Source of the DNA: Bacteroidales bacterium UBA3696
GTDB lineage: Bacteria > Bacteroidota > Bacteroidia > Bacteroidales > Paludibacteraceae
Reading direction: 5' to 3'
NCBI GenBank assembly: GCA_002372135.1
Contig: DFIN01000018.1
Location: 37,779 to 43,754, forward strand
Length of the DNA stretch: 5,976 nt
The position numbers and the translations under genes are program-made. Below are positions 1-5,976 of this stretch, in pieces. A model generated the notes under the pieces. That model was not told the origin of the DNA. It worked only from the letters and a program-made list of their open reading frames with translations, and searched no databases. How positions within the stretch are numbered: the stretch's first letter is position 1; the number at the start of each line of letters is the position of its first letter.

Positions 1-2
1 CC

Positions 3-899
3 GAGACAGCACAGGGCATATTCGTGAACTACCTCAACGTGCAGAAGACCGGACGCATGAAGATACCATTCGGCATAGCACAGATAGGCAAGGCATTCCG
101 CAACGAAATCGTGGCACGCCAATTCATATTCCGCATGCGCGAGTTTGAGCAGATGGAAATGCAGTTCTTTGTGCGCCCGGGCGAAGAACTCAAGTGGTTC
201 GCCTACTGGAAAGAGCAGCGTCTGCGTTGGCACAAAGCCCTCGGATTGGGTGACGACAAATACCGCTTCCACGACCACGAGAAACTGGCACACTATGCCA
301 ATGCCGCCACAGATATTGAGTTCCAAATGCCGTTCGGATTCAAAGAAGTAGAGGGTATTCACTCGCGCACCAATTTTGACCTCAGTCAGCATGCCAAGTT
401 CTCCGGCAAGAAGATGGAGTATTTTGACCCCGAAATCAATGAGAGTTACGTCCCCTACGTGATTGAAACCAGTATAGGTGTCGATCGTATGTTCCTCAGC
501 GTACTATGCTCGGCATACAAGGAGGAGCAGTTGGAAGGCGGCGACTCGCGTGTGGTACTTTCGTTGCCGCCCGTATTGGCACCCGTTAAATGTTGCGTCA
601 TGCCGCTTGTGAAGAAAGACGGTCTGCCCGAGAAAGCACGCGAGATAATGCGTATGCTCCAGCTTGATTTCCGTACCGCCTACGACGAAAAAGACTCCAT
701 CGGCAAACGCTACCGCCGTCAGGATGCCATAGGTACGCCTTTCTGCATTACCGTGGATCATGATACGCTCAACGACGGATGTGTTACCGTTCGCTACCGC
801 GATACAATGCAGCAAGACCGTGTAAAAATAGCTGACTTGCACGAAATGATTCGTCAAGCCGTTGACCCTAAACCCTTGTACGAAAAATGTCTAAACTAA
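3..899 (+). CDS. glyS: Glycine--tRNA ligase (class II GlyRS), 3' part only
   Basis: This gene charges tRNA-Gly with glycine in the cytoplasm, using ATP. The frame is already open at the left edge (base 3), so the N-terminus and motif 1 are missing; 298 codons to the TAA remain. Class II motif 2 is clear (FRNE at 96-107, followed by the RxREFEQME stretch). The glycine-type EGIHSRTNFDL signature starts at 351 and motif 3 (IGVDRMF) covers about 474-494. From about 552 to the stop lies the HGTP-type anticodon-binding domain, starting VVLSLPPVLAPVK and containing the RRQDAIGTPFC and VTVRYRDT segments. The architecture is that of the single-chain homodimeric GlyRS, not the alpha2-beta2 form of E. 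coli; the visible part would be a bit over half of a roughly 500-residue protein. A GTG at 24 is internal, because the conserved ETAQGIF sequence continues upstream of it. The end overlaps the next gene by 13 bases. Identification is secure. Confidence 0.97.
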   Translation, partial: ETAQGIFVNYLNVQKTGRMKIPFGIAQIGKAFRNEIVARQFIFRMREFEQMEMQFFVRPGEELKWFAYWKEQRLRWHKALGLGDDKYRFHDHEKLAHYANAATDIEFQMPFGFKEVEGIHSRTNFDLSQHAKFSGKKMEYFDPEINESYVPYVIETSIGVDRMFLSVLCSAYKEEQLEGGDSRVVLSLPPVLAPVKCCVMPLVKKDGLPEKAREIMRMLQLDFRTAYDEKDSIGKRYRRQDAIGTPFCITVDHDTLNDGCVTVRYRDTMQQDRVKIADLHEMIRQAVDPKPLYEKCLN

Positions 900-2230
900 A
901 ACAACTCTGGTTACGCTTTCGGCATTTGGTTGATCTGAGAGAATATATCGACGTAGATGCGGGGGCGGTGAATATCCGCGACAATATAGCCTTCCGCGGA
1001 CCCAATATTGTCATCCTTTTCTGTGCCATCATCATTGCATCCGTAGGGCTTAATGTCAATTCAATCCCCGTGATTATAGGTGCCATGTTGGTCTCCCCCT
1101 TGATGTCGCCTATCTTGGGTTTCGGACTGGCTCTGGGGACCAATGACGTGGACTTGTTGTGGCATTCACTCAAGCACTTGGCGGTGATGGTCGGTATTTC
1201 TATCCTATCAGCCGCATTCTATTTCCTCATCTCGCCGTTGGCGATGGAAAACCCCACCGAACTGTTGGCGCGCACCAATCCTACCATTTATGATGTACTC
1301 ATAGCCCTTTTTGGCGGTTTGGCAGGTATATTGGAAATTTCGCGCAAAGAAAAAGGAACGGTCATGTCCGGTGTGGCTATCGCTACTGCACTCATGCCCC
1401 CGCTCTGTACGGTAGGCTATGGGTTGGCCACTTTGCAGTGGAAATTCTTTTACGGTGCGTTATATCTATTCTTCATCAACTTTACCTTTATAGCCCTTGC
1501 TTCTTATATCGGCACCAAGTACCTCGGCTATCACACCATCGAAATCAAGGATGTGCAAAAACGTATGCGTATCAAGTGGTTGTTCGGCGTGCTGCTGATT
1601 GCCATTATCGTGCCCAGTGTGATGTCCGCAATCAGCGTGGTGAAGGAGAATAATTTTACGCGGTCTATCAATTCGTTTGTTCGTGAGAATAAGAATTTCG
1701 GCAGTAGTTATATCTACGACTACCAGGTAGATAAGACGACCACTCCGGCTACCATCCATTTGTACATCGCGGGTGAGGAACCGGATACGGCAGCATACAA
1801 CCGCCTCTATCTCTCCGCCGAGCATTACGATTTGAAGCGTTCGCAATTATCCTTGCATCTGGAGGCCGCCTATCGTGCGCCGGAGGATATTGACGAGAAC
1901 GAATTGATGCGCAATCTGTTTCAGTCCACCGAACAAATGTTGCAGGAACGCAATGCCGAGATACTTCGCCTGCACCAGCAAGTGGATAGCCTCTCCGGTC
2001 TATTGGAGCAGCAGCAAATGCCTATGGACGGGATTGTGGCAGAAATAAAAGCGCAGTACCCGCAGGTCGAACAAGTGCTGATTGCCAATACCAACGGAGG
2101 TGAAGCGGTTGTCGTCGTTACACCCGTTAAGCGTAAAGCACTCTCAAAGAACGACTGCCAGCGGATGGAAGCATGGTTGGAATTGCGTCTGCAAGTCAGC
2201 CAAGCCTATATAATCGTGCAGGAAGAGTAA
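887..2230 (+). CDS. DUF389-family (TIGR00341-like) multi-pass membrane protein, function unknown
   Basis: A 447-residue membrane protein that I assign to the DUF389 family, whose biochemical function is not established to my knowledge. About seven hydrophobic segments are visible, near residues 40-58, 61-84, 97-118, 134-151, 159-181, 187-209 and 230-251. Family-like motifs are IGAMLVSPLMSPI (64-76) in the second segment and ALMPPLCTVGYGLA (168-181) in the fifth; their small residues and prolines suggest a packed, possibly substrate-conducting core, which is inference. After the last segment comes a soluble domain of nearly 200 residues, with a probable coiled coil at about 340-376 (rich in Leu, Glu and Gln) and a small terminal domain rich in beta-type sequence (about 383-447). 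The ATG at 887 is chosen because it gives the natural amphipathic start MSKLKQLWLRF and lies inside the end of glyS. There is no Shine-Dalgarno sequence, which is normal in Bacteroidota. It is probably the distal gene of the glyS transcript. Confidence 0.88.
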   Translation: MSKLKQLWLRFRHLVDLREYIDVDAGAVNIRDNIAFRGPNIVILFCAIIIASVGLNVNSIPVIIGAMLVSPLMSPILGFGLALGTNDVDLLWHSLKHLAVMVGISILSAAFYFLISPLAMENPTELLARTNPTIYDVLIALFGGLAGILEISRKEKGTVMSGVAIATALMPPLCTVGYGLATLQWKFFYGALYLFFINFTFIALASYIGTKYLGYHTIEIKDVQKRMRIKWLFGVLLIAIIVPSVMSAISVVKENNFTRSINSFVRENKNFGSSYIYDYQVDKTTTPATIHLYIAGEEPDTAAYNRLYLSAEHYDLKRSQLSLHLEAAYRAPEDIDENELMRNLFQSTEQMLQERNAEILRLHQQVDSLSGLLEQQQMPMDGIVAEIKAQYPQVEQVLIANTNGGEAVVVVTPVKRKALSKNDCQRMEAWLELRLQVSQAYIIVQEE

Positions 2231-2245
2231 CAAAATATAAAAAAA

Positions 2246-2277
2246 GTTGTGCAATTACCAGAATTGCGCTACTTTTG
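2246..2277 (+). promoter_or_regulatory. Bacteroidota-type vegetative promoter for secDF
   Basis: The -7 element TACTTTTG (2270-2277) matches the Bacteroidota consensus TAnnTTTG at every fixed position. A GTTG (2246-2249), fitting the -33 TTTG/TTG element, lies upstream with a 20-base spacer, inside the usual 19-21 range. Transcription should start a few bases after 2277, at about 2280-2285, giving a leader of roughly 33-38 bases. This also excludes the in-frame GTG at 2249 as the secDF start, since it would lie upstream of the transcript. The match is seen in the sequence; activity is inferred. Confidence 0.75.
2249..2269. repeat. Inverted repeat filling the secDF promoter spacer
   Basis: The arms GTGCAATT (2249-2256) and AATTGCGC (2262-2269) are complementary over 8 bases with a single G-T pair, around the 5-base loop ACCAG. 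The element sits exactly between the -33 and -7 boxes. It could be an operator for a dimeric regulator. Alternatively, as RNA read from upstream, it could be a weak terminator of the glyS-DUF389 transcript, because T-rich sequence (TACTTTTG, then six T at 2283-2288) follows it. A chance palindrome in AT-rich DNA is also possible. Confidence 0.45.
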
Positions 2278-2288
2278 CCCGCTTTTTT

Positions 2289-2315
2289 ATGAAAATAAAT
2301 CAATATCAATACTAA
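2289..2315 (+). other. Possible 8-codon upstream reading frame in the secDF leader
   Basis: An ATG at 2289 opens a frame reading MKINQYQY and closing with TAA at 2313-2315, two bases before the secDF ATG. It would start within about ten bases of the predicted transcript start and is in a different frame from secDF. It might act as a leader peptide or affect initiation at secDF by re-initiation, but in so short and AT-rich a leader it may well be accidental. Nothing but its position supports it. Confidence 0.2.
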
Positions 2316-2317
2316 TT

Positions 2318-5300
2318 ATGCAAAACAAAGGACTTGTAAGATTCTTGGCAATCTGCTTGGCTCTGATTTGTGCCTTTTATTTGTCGTTCAGCCTCGTAGT
2401 GGCTCATTACGACAAGCAGGCAAAGGACTATGCCCAAGGAGATGCTGCCAAAGAGTACTTCTATGTAGATTCAATTGCTACACAAAAAGTTTGGTTCGGC
2501 TATACACTCAAAGAGTGCCGTGAAAAACAGTTGAACCTCGGCTTGGACTTAAAGGGAGGTATGAACGTAACGATGGAGGTGTCGGTGCCCGATATCCTTC
2601 GCGCCTTGAGCGGTTACAATACCTCGGAGAACTTCACCCGTGCCATCGAGATGGCTCAAAGCAAACAACGCAACAGCGGAGCCGATTTCGTAACGCTCTT
2701 CTTGGAGTCGTTTTACGAGATTGACCCCAATGCGCAGTTAGCGAGTGTGTTCGCTACCTTTGAGTTGAAAGACAAGGTTACTACTACCACCCCCAACCGT
2801 GAGGTGGAGCGCGTTTTGCGCGAAGAGGTCAACGGAGCCATTGACAATTCGTTCAACGTGCTACGTACCCGTATTGACCGCTTTGGTGTGGTTCAACCCA
2901 ATATCCAACGCCTTTCGCAAGCCGGTCGTATCCTCATTGAACTGCCCGGTATCAAAGAACCCGAACGCGTTCGCAAACTGCTGCAAGGTAGTGCCAACTT
3001 GGAGTTCTGGGAGACCTATGAACTGAGCGAGATTCTGCCTCAGTTAGCGCAAATCAATAGTGAGTATGCGCGCATGAATGAAGCTACCGAAACCGCACAA
3101 CAAACAACGGAACCCCAAGAGGCTCAACCGCAAGAAACAACAAAAGAAGAGGCAGCTCAAACTGCTGACTCAAGCGACGTGGCTGACTTGTTGGAGTTAG
3201 CGTCCGACAGTGCTGAAATGGCTGCTGCTGATCAAGAGGCTGCCCTGGCGAACTACAAAAAGCAGAACCCCTTGTTCGCTATCCTCAATCCGAATATAAC
3301 GCAGAACGGTCAGGCTTATCGCGGCCCGGCAGTAGGTACGGTGCTGTATTCGGATACAGCGCGCGTAATGGCGATGCTCACTTCCACCAATGCTAAGCAA
3401 GTGTTGCCTCGCGACCTGCGTTTCCGCTGGACGGTGAAGGCTGTCGATGAAGCCAATTCGATGTATCAACTTATTGCTTTGAAAGCGAAAAGCAACGGGC
3501 GTCCTTCGTTAGAAGGAGATGTAATCACCGATGCTCGTGCTGACTTCGGACAACTCTCCGCTTATGCGAATGTAAGTATGTCCATGAATGCCGACGGAGC
3601 CAGAGATTGGCAACGCATTACCAAAGACAATATCGGCAAATCGGTGGCTATCGTGCTGGACGGATATGTATATTCGTTCCCGACCGTGCAAAATGAGATA
3701 GCAGGCGGTAATAGCCAAATCACCGGTAACTTCACCGTGGACGAGGCAAAAGACCTTGCCAATACACTCAAATCAGGTAAGATGCCCGCTCCGGCGCGTA
3801 TCGTGCAAGAAGATGTAGTAGGACCTTCGCTCGGTGCAGAGTCCATTCGTGCCGGTTTGTGGAGTTTCGTGATAGGTTTCTTCCTCATCCTGCTGTATAT
3901 GATCTTCTATTACGGAATGGTACCCGGTCTGATTGCCGATGCAGCCTTGTTATGCAATGTATTCCTGTTGCTCGGTGTGCTGGCATCATTCTCGGCAGTT
4001 TTGACTCTGCCAGGTATCGCCGGTATTGTACTCACTATGGGTATGGCGGTGGATGCCAATGTGCTTATTTACGAGCGTATTCGTGAGGAAATGCGCAACG
4101 GTAAGAACCTGCGTAAAGCCATTGACGACGGTTTCCGTGGCGCTATCAGTGCCATCATCGATGCCAACGTAACCAGTTTCTTGACCGGTGCTATTCTGGC
4201 TATCTTTGGTTCGGGTCCTATCAAGGGCTTTGCAGTTACCTTCATGATCGGTATCGTTTCTTCGTTCCTTACCGCCGTGTTCCTGACCCGTATGTGGTTA
4301 GAGGCTTATGCGAGCCGTGAGAATGCGAAGGAATTGACCTTCACCACCAATCTGATGAAGAACTTCTTGCAGAATAAACATTGGGATTTTGTGGGCAAAC
4401 GCAAGGTGTTCTATATCATTTCTTCGGTTCTTGTAGTTATCAGTATATTAGGTTTGGAGCCGCACATCTTTGGGCGTCTGAACTTGGGTATCGACTTCTC
4501 CGGCGGTCGCAACTATGTGGTTCGCTTTGACCAAACAGTTAATACGCAGGAAATCGAAAAATCGCTGACCGATGTATTTATGGCACAAAATACGGAAGGC
4601 GAGAACCTTTCCATGCGCGTAATCACATTTGGATCAGAAGGTAATCAAGTTCGTATTTCCACCAACTTCAAGATTCATGAGAATAGCGAGACTCTTGACG
4701 ACGAGATAGAATCCCTGGTATATGAAGGTTGCCGTCCGTTCTTGACCAATAGTGAAACCACATTTGAGGAGTTCCGCTCCACGGAAGTGAACCCCGAAGT
4801 AGGTATCATCCAAAGTCAGAAAGTTGGTCCTGCTATTGCCGACGATATCAAGCAATCGGCTATCATTGCCATTATTTGCGCCTTGATTGGTATATTCTTG
4901 TATATCTTGCTCCGTTTCCGCAACTTTGCTTATTCAGTAGGTGCCGTTACCGCATTGGCTCACGATGCCATCATCGTGTTGGGTGCATACGCTATTCTGT
5001 GGAAGGTAATGCCTTTCTCCATGGAAATTGACCAAAGTTTCATCGCTGCTATTCTGACGGTTATCGGTTATTCAATCAACGATACGGTGGTTATTTTCGA
5101 CCGTATTCGCGAGATGCATACATTCTATCCGAGGCGTGATCGTGCCGTGAATGTGAACGATGCAATCAACGCAACATTGAGCCGTACCTTCTCAACCTCT
5201 ATGAGTACGTTCGTCGTATTGCTGGCTATCTTCTGCTTCGGCGGCGGTAGCATCCGCGGCTTCGTATTTGCATTGCTTATCGGTGTGCTGGTAGGTACGT

Positions 5301-5389
5301 ATTCGTCTATGTGCCTCGCTCCGCATATTGCCGGCGAAATACTTAACGCACGAGACCGTCGTCTCGCTAAAAAAATGCAAACCAAGTAA
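2318..5389 (+). CDS. secDF: Fused protein translocase subunit SecDF
   Basis: An inner-membrane partner of SecYEG that uses the proton gradient to pull exported proteins out on the periplasmic side. The ATG at 2318 gives 1023 residues and a clean N-terminus (MQNKGLVRF) leading into TM1 at about 6-30. The in-frame GTG at 2249 would add 23 residues but lies in the -33 element. The SecD half (about 1-665) has LNLGLDLKGG near 73-82, RIDRFGVVQPNI near 185, a large periplasmic P1 domain, and TM2-6 from about 511 to 662. The SecF half has TM7 at about 694-713, LNLGIDFSGG near 722, a smaller periplasmic domain, and TM8-12 from about 846 to 1003. By spacing and motif, Asp579 (AVDANVLIYER), Asp922 (SINDTVVIFDR) and Arg956 (TLSRTF) correspond to Thermus SecDF Asp340, Asp637 and Arg671, the functional proton-path residues, so the protein should be active. 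An acidic low-complexity insert lies at 256-309. The gene has its own promoter and terminator and seems monocistronic. Confidence 0.97.
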   Translation: MQNKGLVRFLAICLALICAFYLSFSLVVAHYDKQAKDYAQGDAAKEYFYVDSIATQKVWFGYTLKECREKQLNLGLDLKGGMNVTMEVSVPDILRALSGYNTSENFTRAIEMAQSKQRNSGADFVTLFLESFYEIDPNAQLASVFATFELKDKVTTTTPNREVERVLREEVNGAIDNSFNVLRTRIDRFGVVQPNIQRLSQAGRILIELPGIKEPERVRKLLQGSANLEFWETYELSEILPQLAQINSEYARMNEATETAQQTTEPQEAQPQETTKEEAAQTADSSDVADLLELASDSAEMAAADQEAALANYKKQNPLFAILNPNITQNGQAYRGPAVGTVLYSDTARVMAMLTSTNAKQVLPRDLRFRWTVKAVDEANSMYQLIALKAKSNGRPSLEGDVITDARADFGQLSAYANVSMSMNADGARDWQRITKDNIGKSVAIVLDGYVYSFPTVQNEIAGGNSQITGNFTVDEAKDLANTLKSGKMPAPARIVQEDVVGPSLGAESIRAGLWSFVIGFFLILLYMIFYYGMVPGLIADAALLCNVFLLLGVLASFSAVLTLPGIAGIVLTMGMAVDANVLIYERIREEMRNGKNLRKAIDDGFRGAISAIIDANVTSFLTGAILAIFGSGPIKGFAVTFMIGIVSSFLTAVFLTRMWLEAYASRENAKELTFTTNLMKNFLQNKHWDFVGKRKVFYIISSVLVVISILGLEPHIFGRLNLGIDFSGGRNYVVRFDQTVNTQEIEKSLTDVFMAQNTEGENLSMRVITFGSEGNQVRISTNFKIHENSETLDDEIESLVYEGCRPFLTNSETTFEEFRSTEVNPEVGIIQSQKVGPAIADDIKQSAIIAIICALIGIFLYILLRFRNFAYSVGAVTALAHDAIIVLGAYAILWKVMPFSMEIDQSFIAAILTVIGYSINDTVVIFDRIREMHTFYPRRDRAVNVNDAINATLSRTFSTSMSTFVVLLAIFCFGGGSIRGFVFALLIGVLVGTYSSMCLAPHIAGEILNARDRRLAKKMQTK
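3083..3244 (+). other. Low-complexity acidic Ala/Thr/Gln/Glu insert in the SecD P1 domain
   Basis: Residues 256-309 of SecDF are dominated by Ala, Thr, Gln, Glu, Asp and Ser, with few aromatic residues, between conserved P1 segments (LEFWETYEL before, YKKQNPLFAILNP after). No counterpart is expected in the shorter E. coli or Thermus SecD. It should form a flexible, negatively charged periplasmic loop. My recollection is that Bacteroidota SecDF proteins commonly carry a variable insert here, so it is probably lineage-typical and not a lesion. Confidence 0.7.
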
Positions 5390-5398
5390 GCCTTACTT
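5384..5398. repeat. Short palindrome across the secDF stop codon
   Basis: AAGTAAG (5384-5390) is perfectly inverted as CTTACTT (5392-5398) around a single C. The left arm contains the secDF TAA stop. With a one-base centre it would need to open to about five bases to fold as RNA, so it is at best a weak structure next to the larger terminator. It could equally be chance. Confidence 0.3.
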
Positions 5399-5402
5399 AA
5401 AT

Positions 5403-5460
5403 ACACAGATCATATTCCCTCTTCTCCTTATGTATTTATGGGGGAAGAGGGAATTTGTGT
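5403..5460 (+). terminator. Stem-loop terminator after secDF
   Basis: The arms ATTCCCTCTTCTCC (5414-5427) and GGGGAAGAGGGAAT (5441-5454) pair over 14 positions with a single G-U pair at 5425/5443, enclosing a 13-base AT-rich loop. An outer ACACA/TGTGT pair (5403-5407 with 5456-5460) can extend the stem across an asymmetric internal loop. The hairpin starts about 14-25 bases after the secDF stop, as expected for a 3' end. Only a short T run (5454-5456) follows, so this is not a textbook U-tract terminator. It may also serve as a 3' stabiliser or act on RNA processing upstream of clpP. Confidence 0.75.
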
Positions 5461-5464
5461 GATT

Positions 5465-5498
<34 letters not shown>

Positions 5499-5507
5499 TA
5501 GCAGATT

Positions 5508-5976
5508 ATGACCAATGATTTTTTGAAATTCGTGCAAAGTCGTGGTATGAACACGATGCACGTGGAGCAGGTGATGAATGCCTCTGCAACCCGTATCAGT
5601 GCCTCTGATTCCTATATCTCACCTTCTATTTTGGAAGAACGCCAACTGAACGTCACGCAGATGGATGTGTTTTCCCGTCTGATGATGGACCGCATTATTT
5701 TTATGGGTACTGAGGTCAATGATTATACAGCCAATGTCATTCAAGCCCAACTGCTATACCTTGATTCTGCCGATTCTGACCGAGATATCAGTCTGTATCT
5801 GAATACTCCCGGCGGTTCGGTATATGCGGGGTTAGGCATTTACGATACCATGCAGTTTGTGAAGAGCCGTGTGGGCACTATCTGTACGGGGATGGCTGCC
5901 TCTATGGGAGCCGTTCTGTTGGTGGCAGGCGAAAAGGGTATGCGTGCTGCTTTGCCTCATAGCCGCGTGATGATTC
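5508..5976 (+). CDS. clpP: ATP-dependent Clp protease proteolytic subunit, 5' part only
   Basis: ClpP is the serine peptidase that forms a 14-subunit barrel and, with a ClpX or ClpA-type unfoldase, degrades tagged, damaged or regulatory proteins in the cytoplasm. The frame runs from the ATG at 5508 off the right edge: 156 codons plus one base, of an expected 220 or so. The core motifs are ILEERQLNVTQMDVFSRLMM (41-60), which precedes the main fold, the oxyanion-loop NTPGGSV (99-105), and GMAASMGAVLL (128-138) with catalytic Ser132 (codon 5901-5903). The sequence stops after PHSRVMI. The catalytic His should be residue 157, 25 after the Ser as in E. coli ClpP, and the last base, C, fits a His codon. 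The catalytic Asp is outside the window. The N-terminal 40 residues look like the longer, variable Bacteroidota N-terminus, possibly a processed propeptide (inference). The ATG follows the tandem repeat and has no Shine-Dalgarno sequence. clpX would be expected just downstream but cannot be seen. Confidence 0.96.
   Translation, partial: MTNDFLKFVQSRGMNTMHVEQVMNASATRISASDSYISPSILEERQLNVTQMDVFSRLMMDRIIFMGTEVNDYTANVIQAQLLYLDSADSDRDISLYLNTPGGSVYAGLGIYDTMQFVKSRVGTICTGMAASMGAVLLVAGEKGMRAALPHSRVMI

Noticed and set aside
24..26. GTG as a start codon for glyS
   Set aside because: The conserved GlyRS frame continues upstream to the window edge, so this is an internal valine codon in a gene cut by the window.
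504..857. 117-codon open frame on the minus strand inside glyS
   Set aside because: It lies wholly opposite a strongly conserved GlyRS region and its translation shows no recognisable domain; it is a by-product of codon use on the coding strand.
868..1846. Minus-strand open frames (868-1173 and 1466-1846) opposite the DUF389 gene
   Set aside because: Both are fully explained by the real plus-strand gene, have implausible compositions for small proteins, and no promoter or neighbour supports them.
3197..3888. Several minus-strand open frames opposite secDF
   Set aside because: They overlap one another in different frames and lie opposite conserved SecD sequence, which marks them as shadows.
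5351..5366. Perfect 6-base inverted repeat (CGAGAC, four bases, GTCTCG) near the end of secDF, followed by a run of A
   Set aside because: It falls in the coding sequence for ARDRRL, where Arg and Asp codons produce such a palindrome easily, and no T run follows on the plus strand, so it is not a terminator for secDF.
5433..5440. TATTTATG as a possible -7 promoter element for clpP
   Set aside because: It differs from TAnnTTTG at one fixed position, lies in the loop of the hairpin, and has no TTG at the right distance upstream.

Overview
The window looks like an ordinary chromosomal housekeeping region of a member of the Bacteroidota, probably order Bacteroidales (Bacteroides/Prevotella-like). 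The pointers are: SecD and SecF fused in one chain with an acidic, low-complexity insert; a ClpP whose sequence resembles Bacteroides ClpP as I remember it; a promoter upstream of secDF that matches the Bacteroidota vegetative form (TTG, 20-nt spacer, TAnnTTTG); and start codons without Shine-Dalgarno sequences. I cannot name a genus from sequence alone.

Layout, all on the + strand. Bases 3-899 are the 3' part of glyS (glycyl-tRNA synthetase), whose beginning lies off the left edge. Its last 13 bases overlap a gene for a DUF389-family membrane protein of unknown function (887-2230), so the two are probably co-transcribed and perhaps translationally coupled. A short gap (2231-2317) holds a recognisable promoter, with a near-perfect inverted repeat filling its spacer, and an 8-codon upstream reading frame. 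The gap leads into secDF (2318-5389), which encodes a 1023-residue fused accessory subunit of the Sec translocon. A 118-base gap (5390-5507) then carries a strong stem-loop, probably a terminator, followed by a 14-base tandem repeat. clpP begins at 5508 and runs off the right edge just before its catalytic histidine codon.

Functionally the genes cover translation (GlyRS), protein export (SecDF) and protein turnover (ClpP), plus one uncharacterised membrane protein. I found no mobile element, CRISPR array, tRNA, rRNA or defence system, and no convincing evidence of an undescribed multi-gene system. The most interesting parts are the compact regulatory region in front of secDF, the repeat-bearing leader of clpP, the coupling of glyS to the DUF389 gene, and the absence of tig (trigger factor) directly upstream of clpP.
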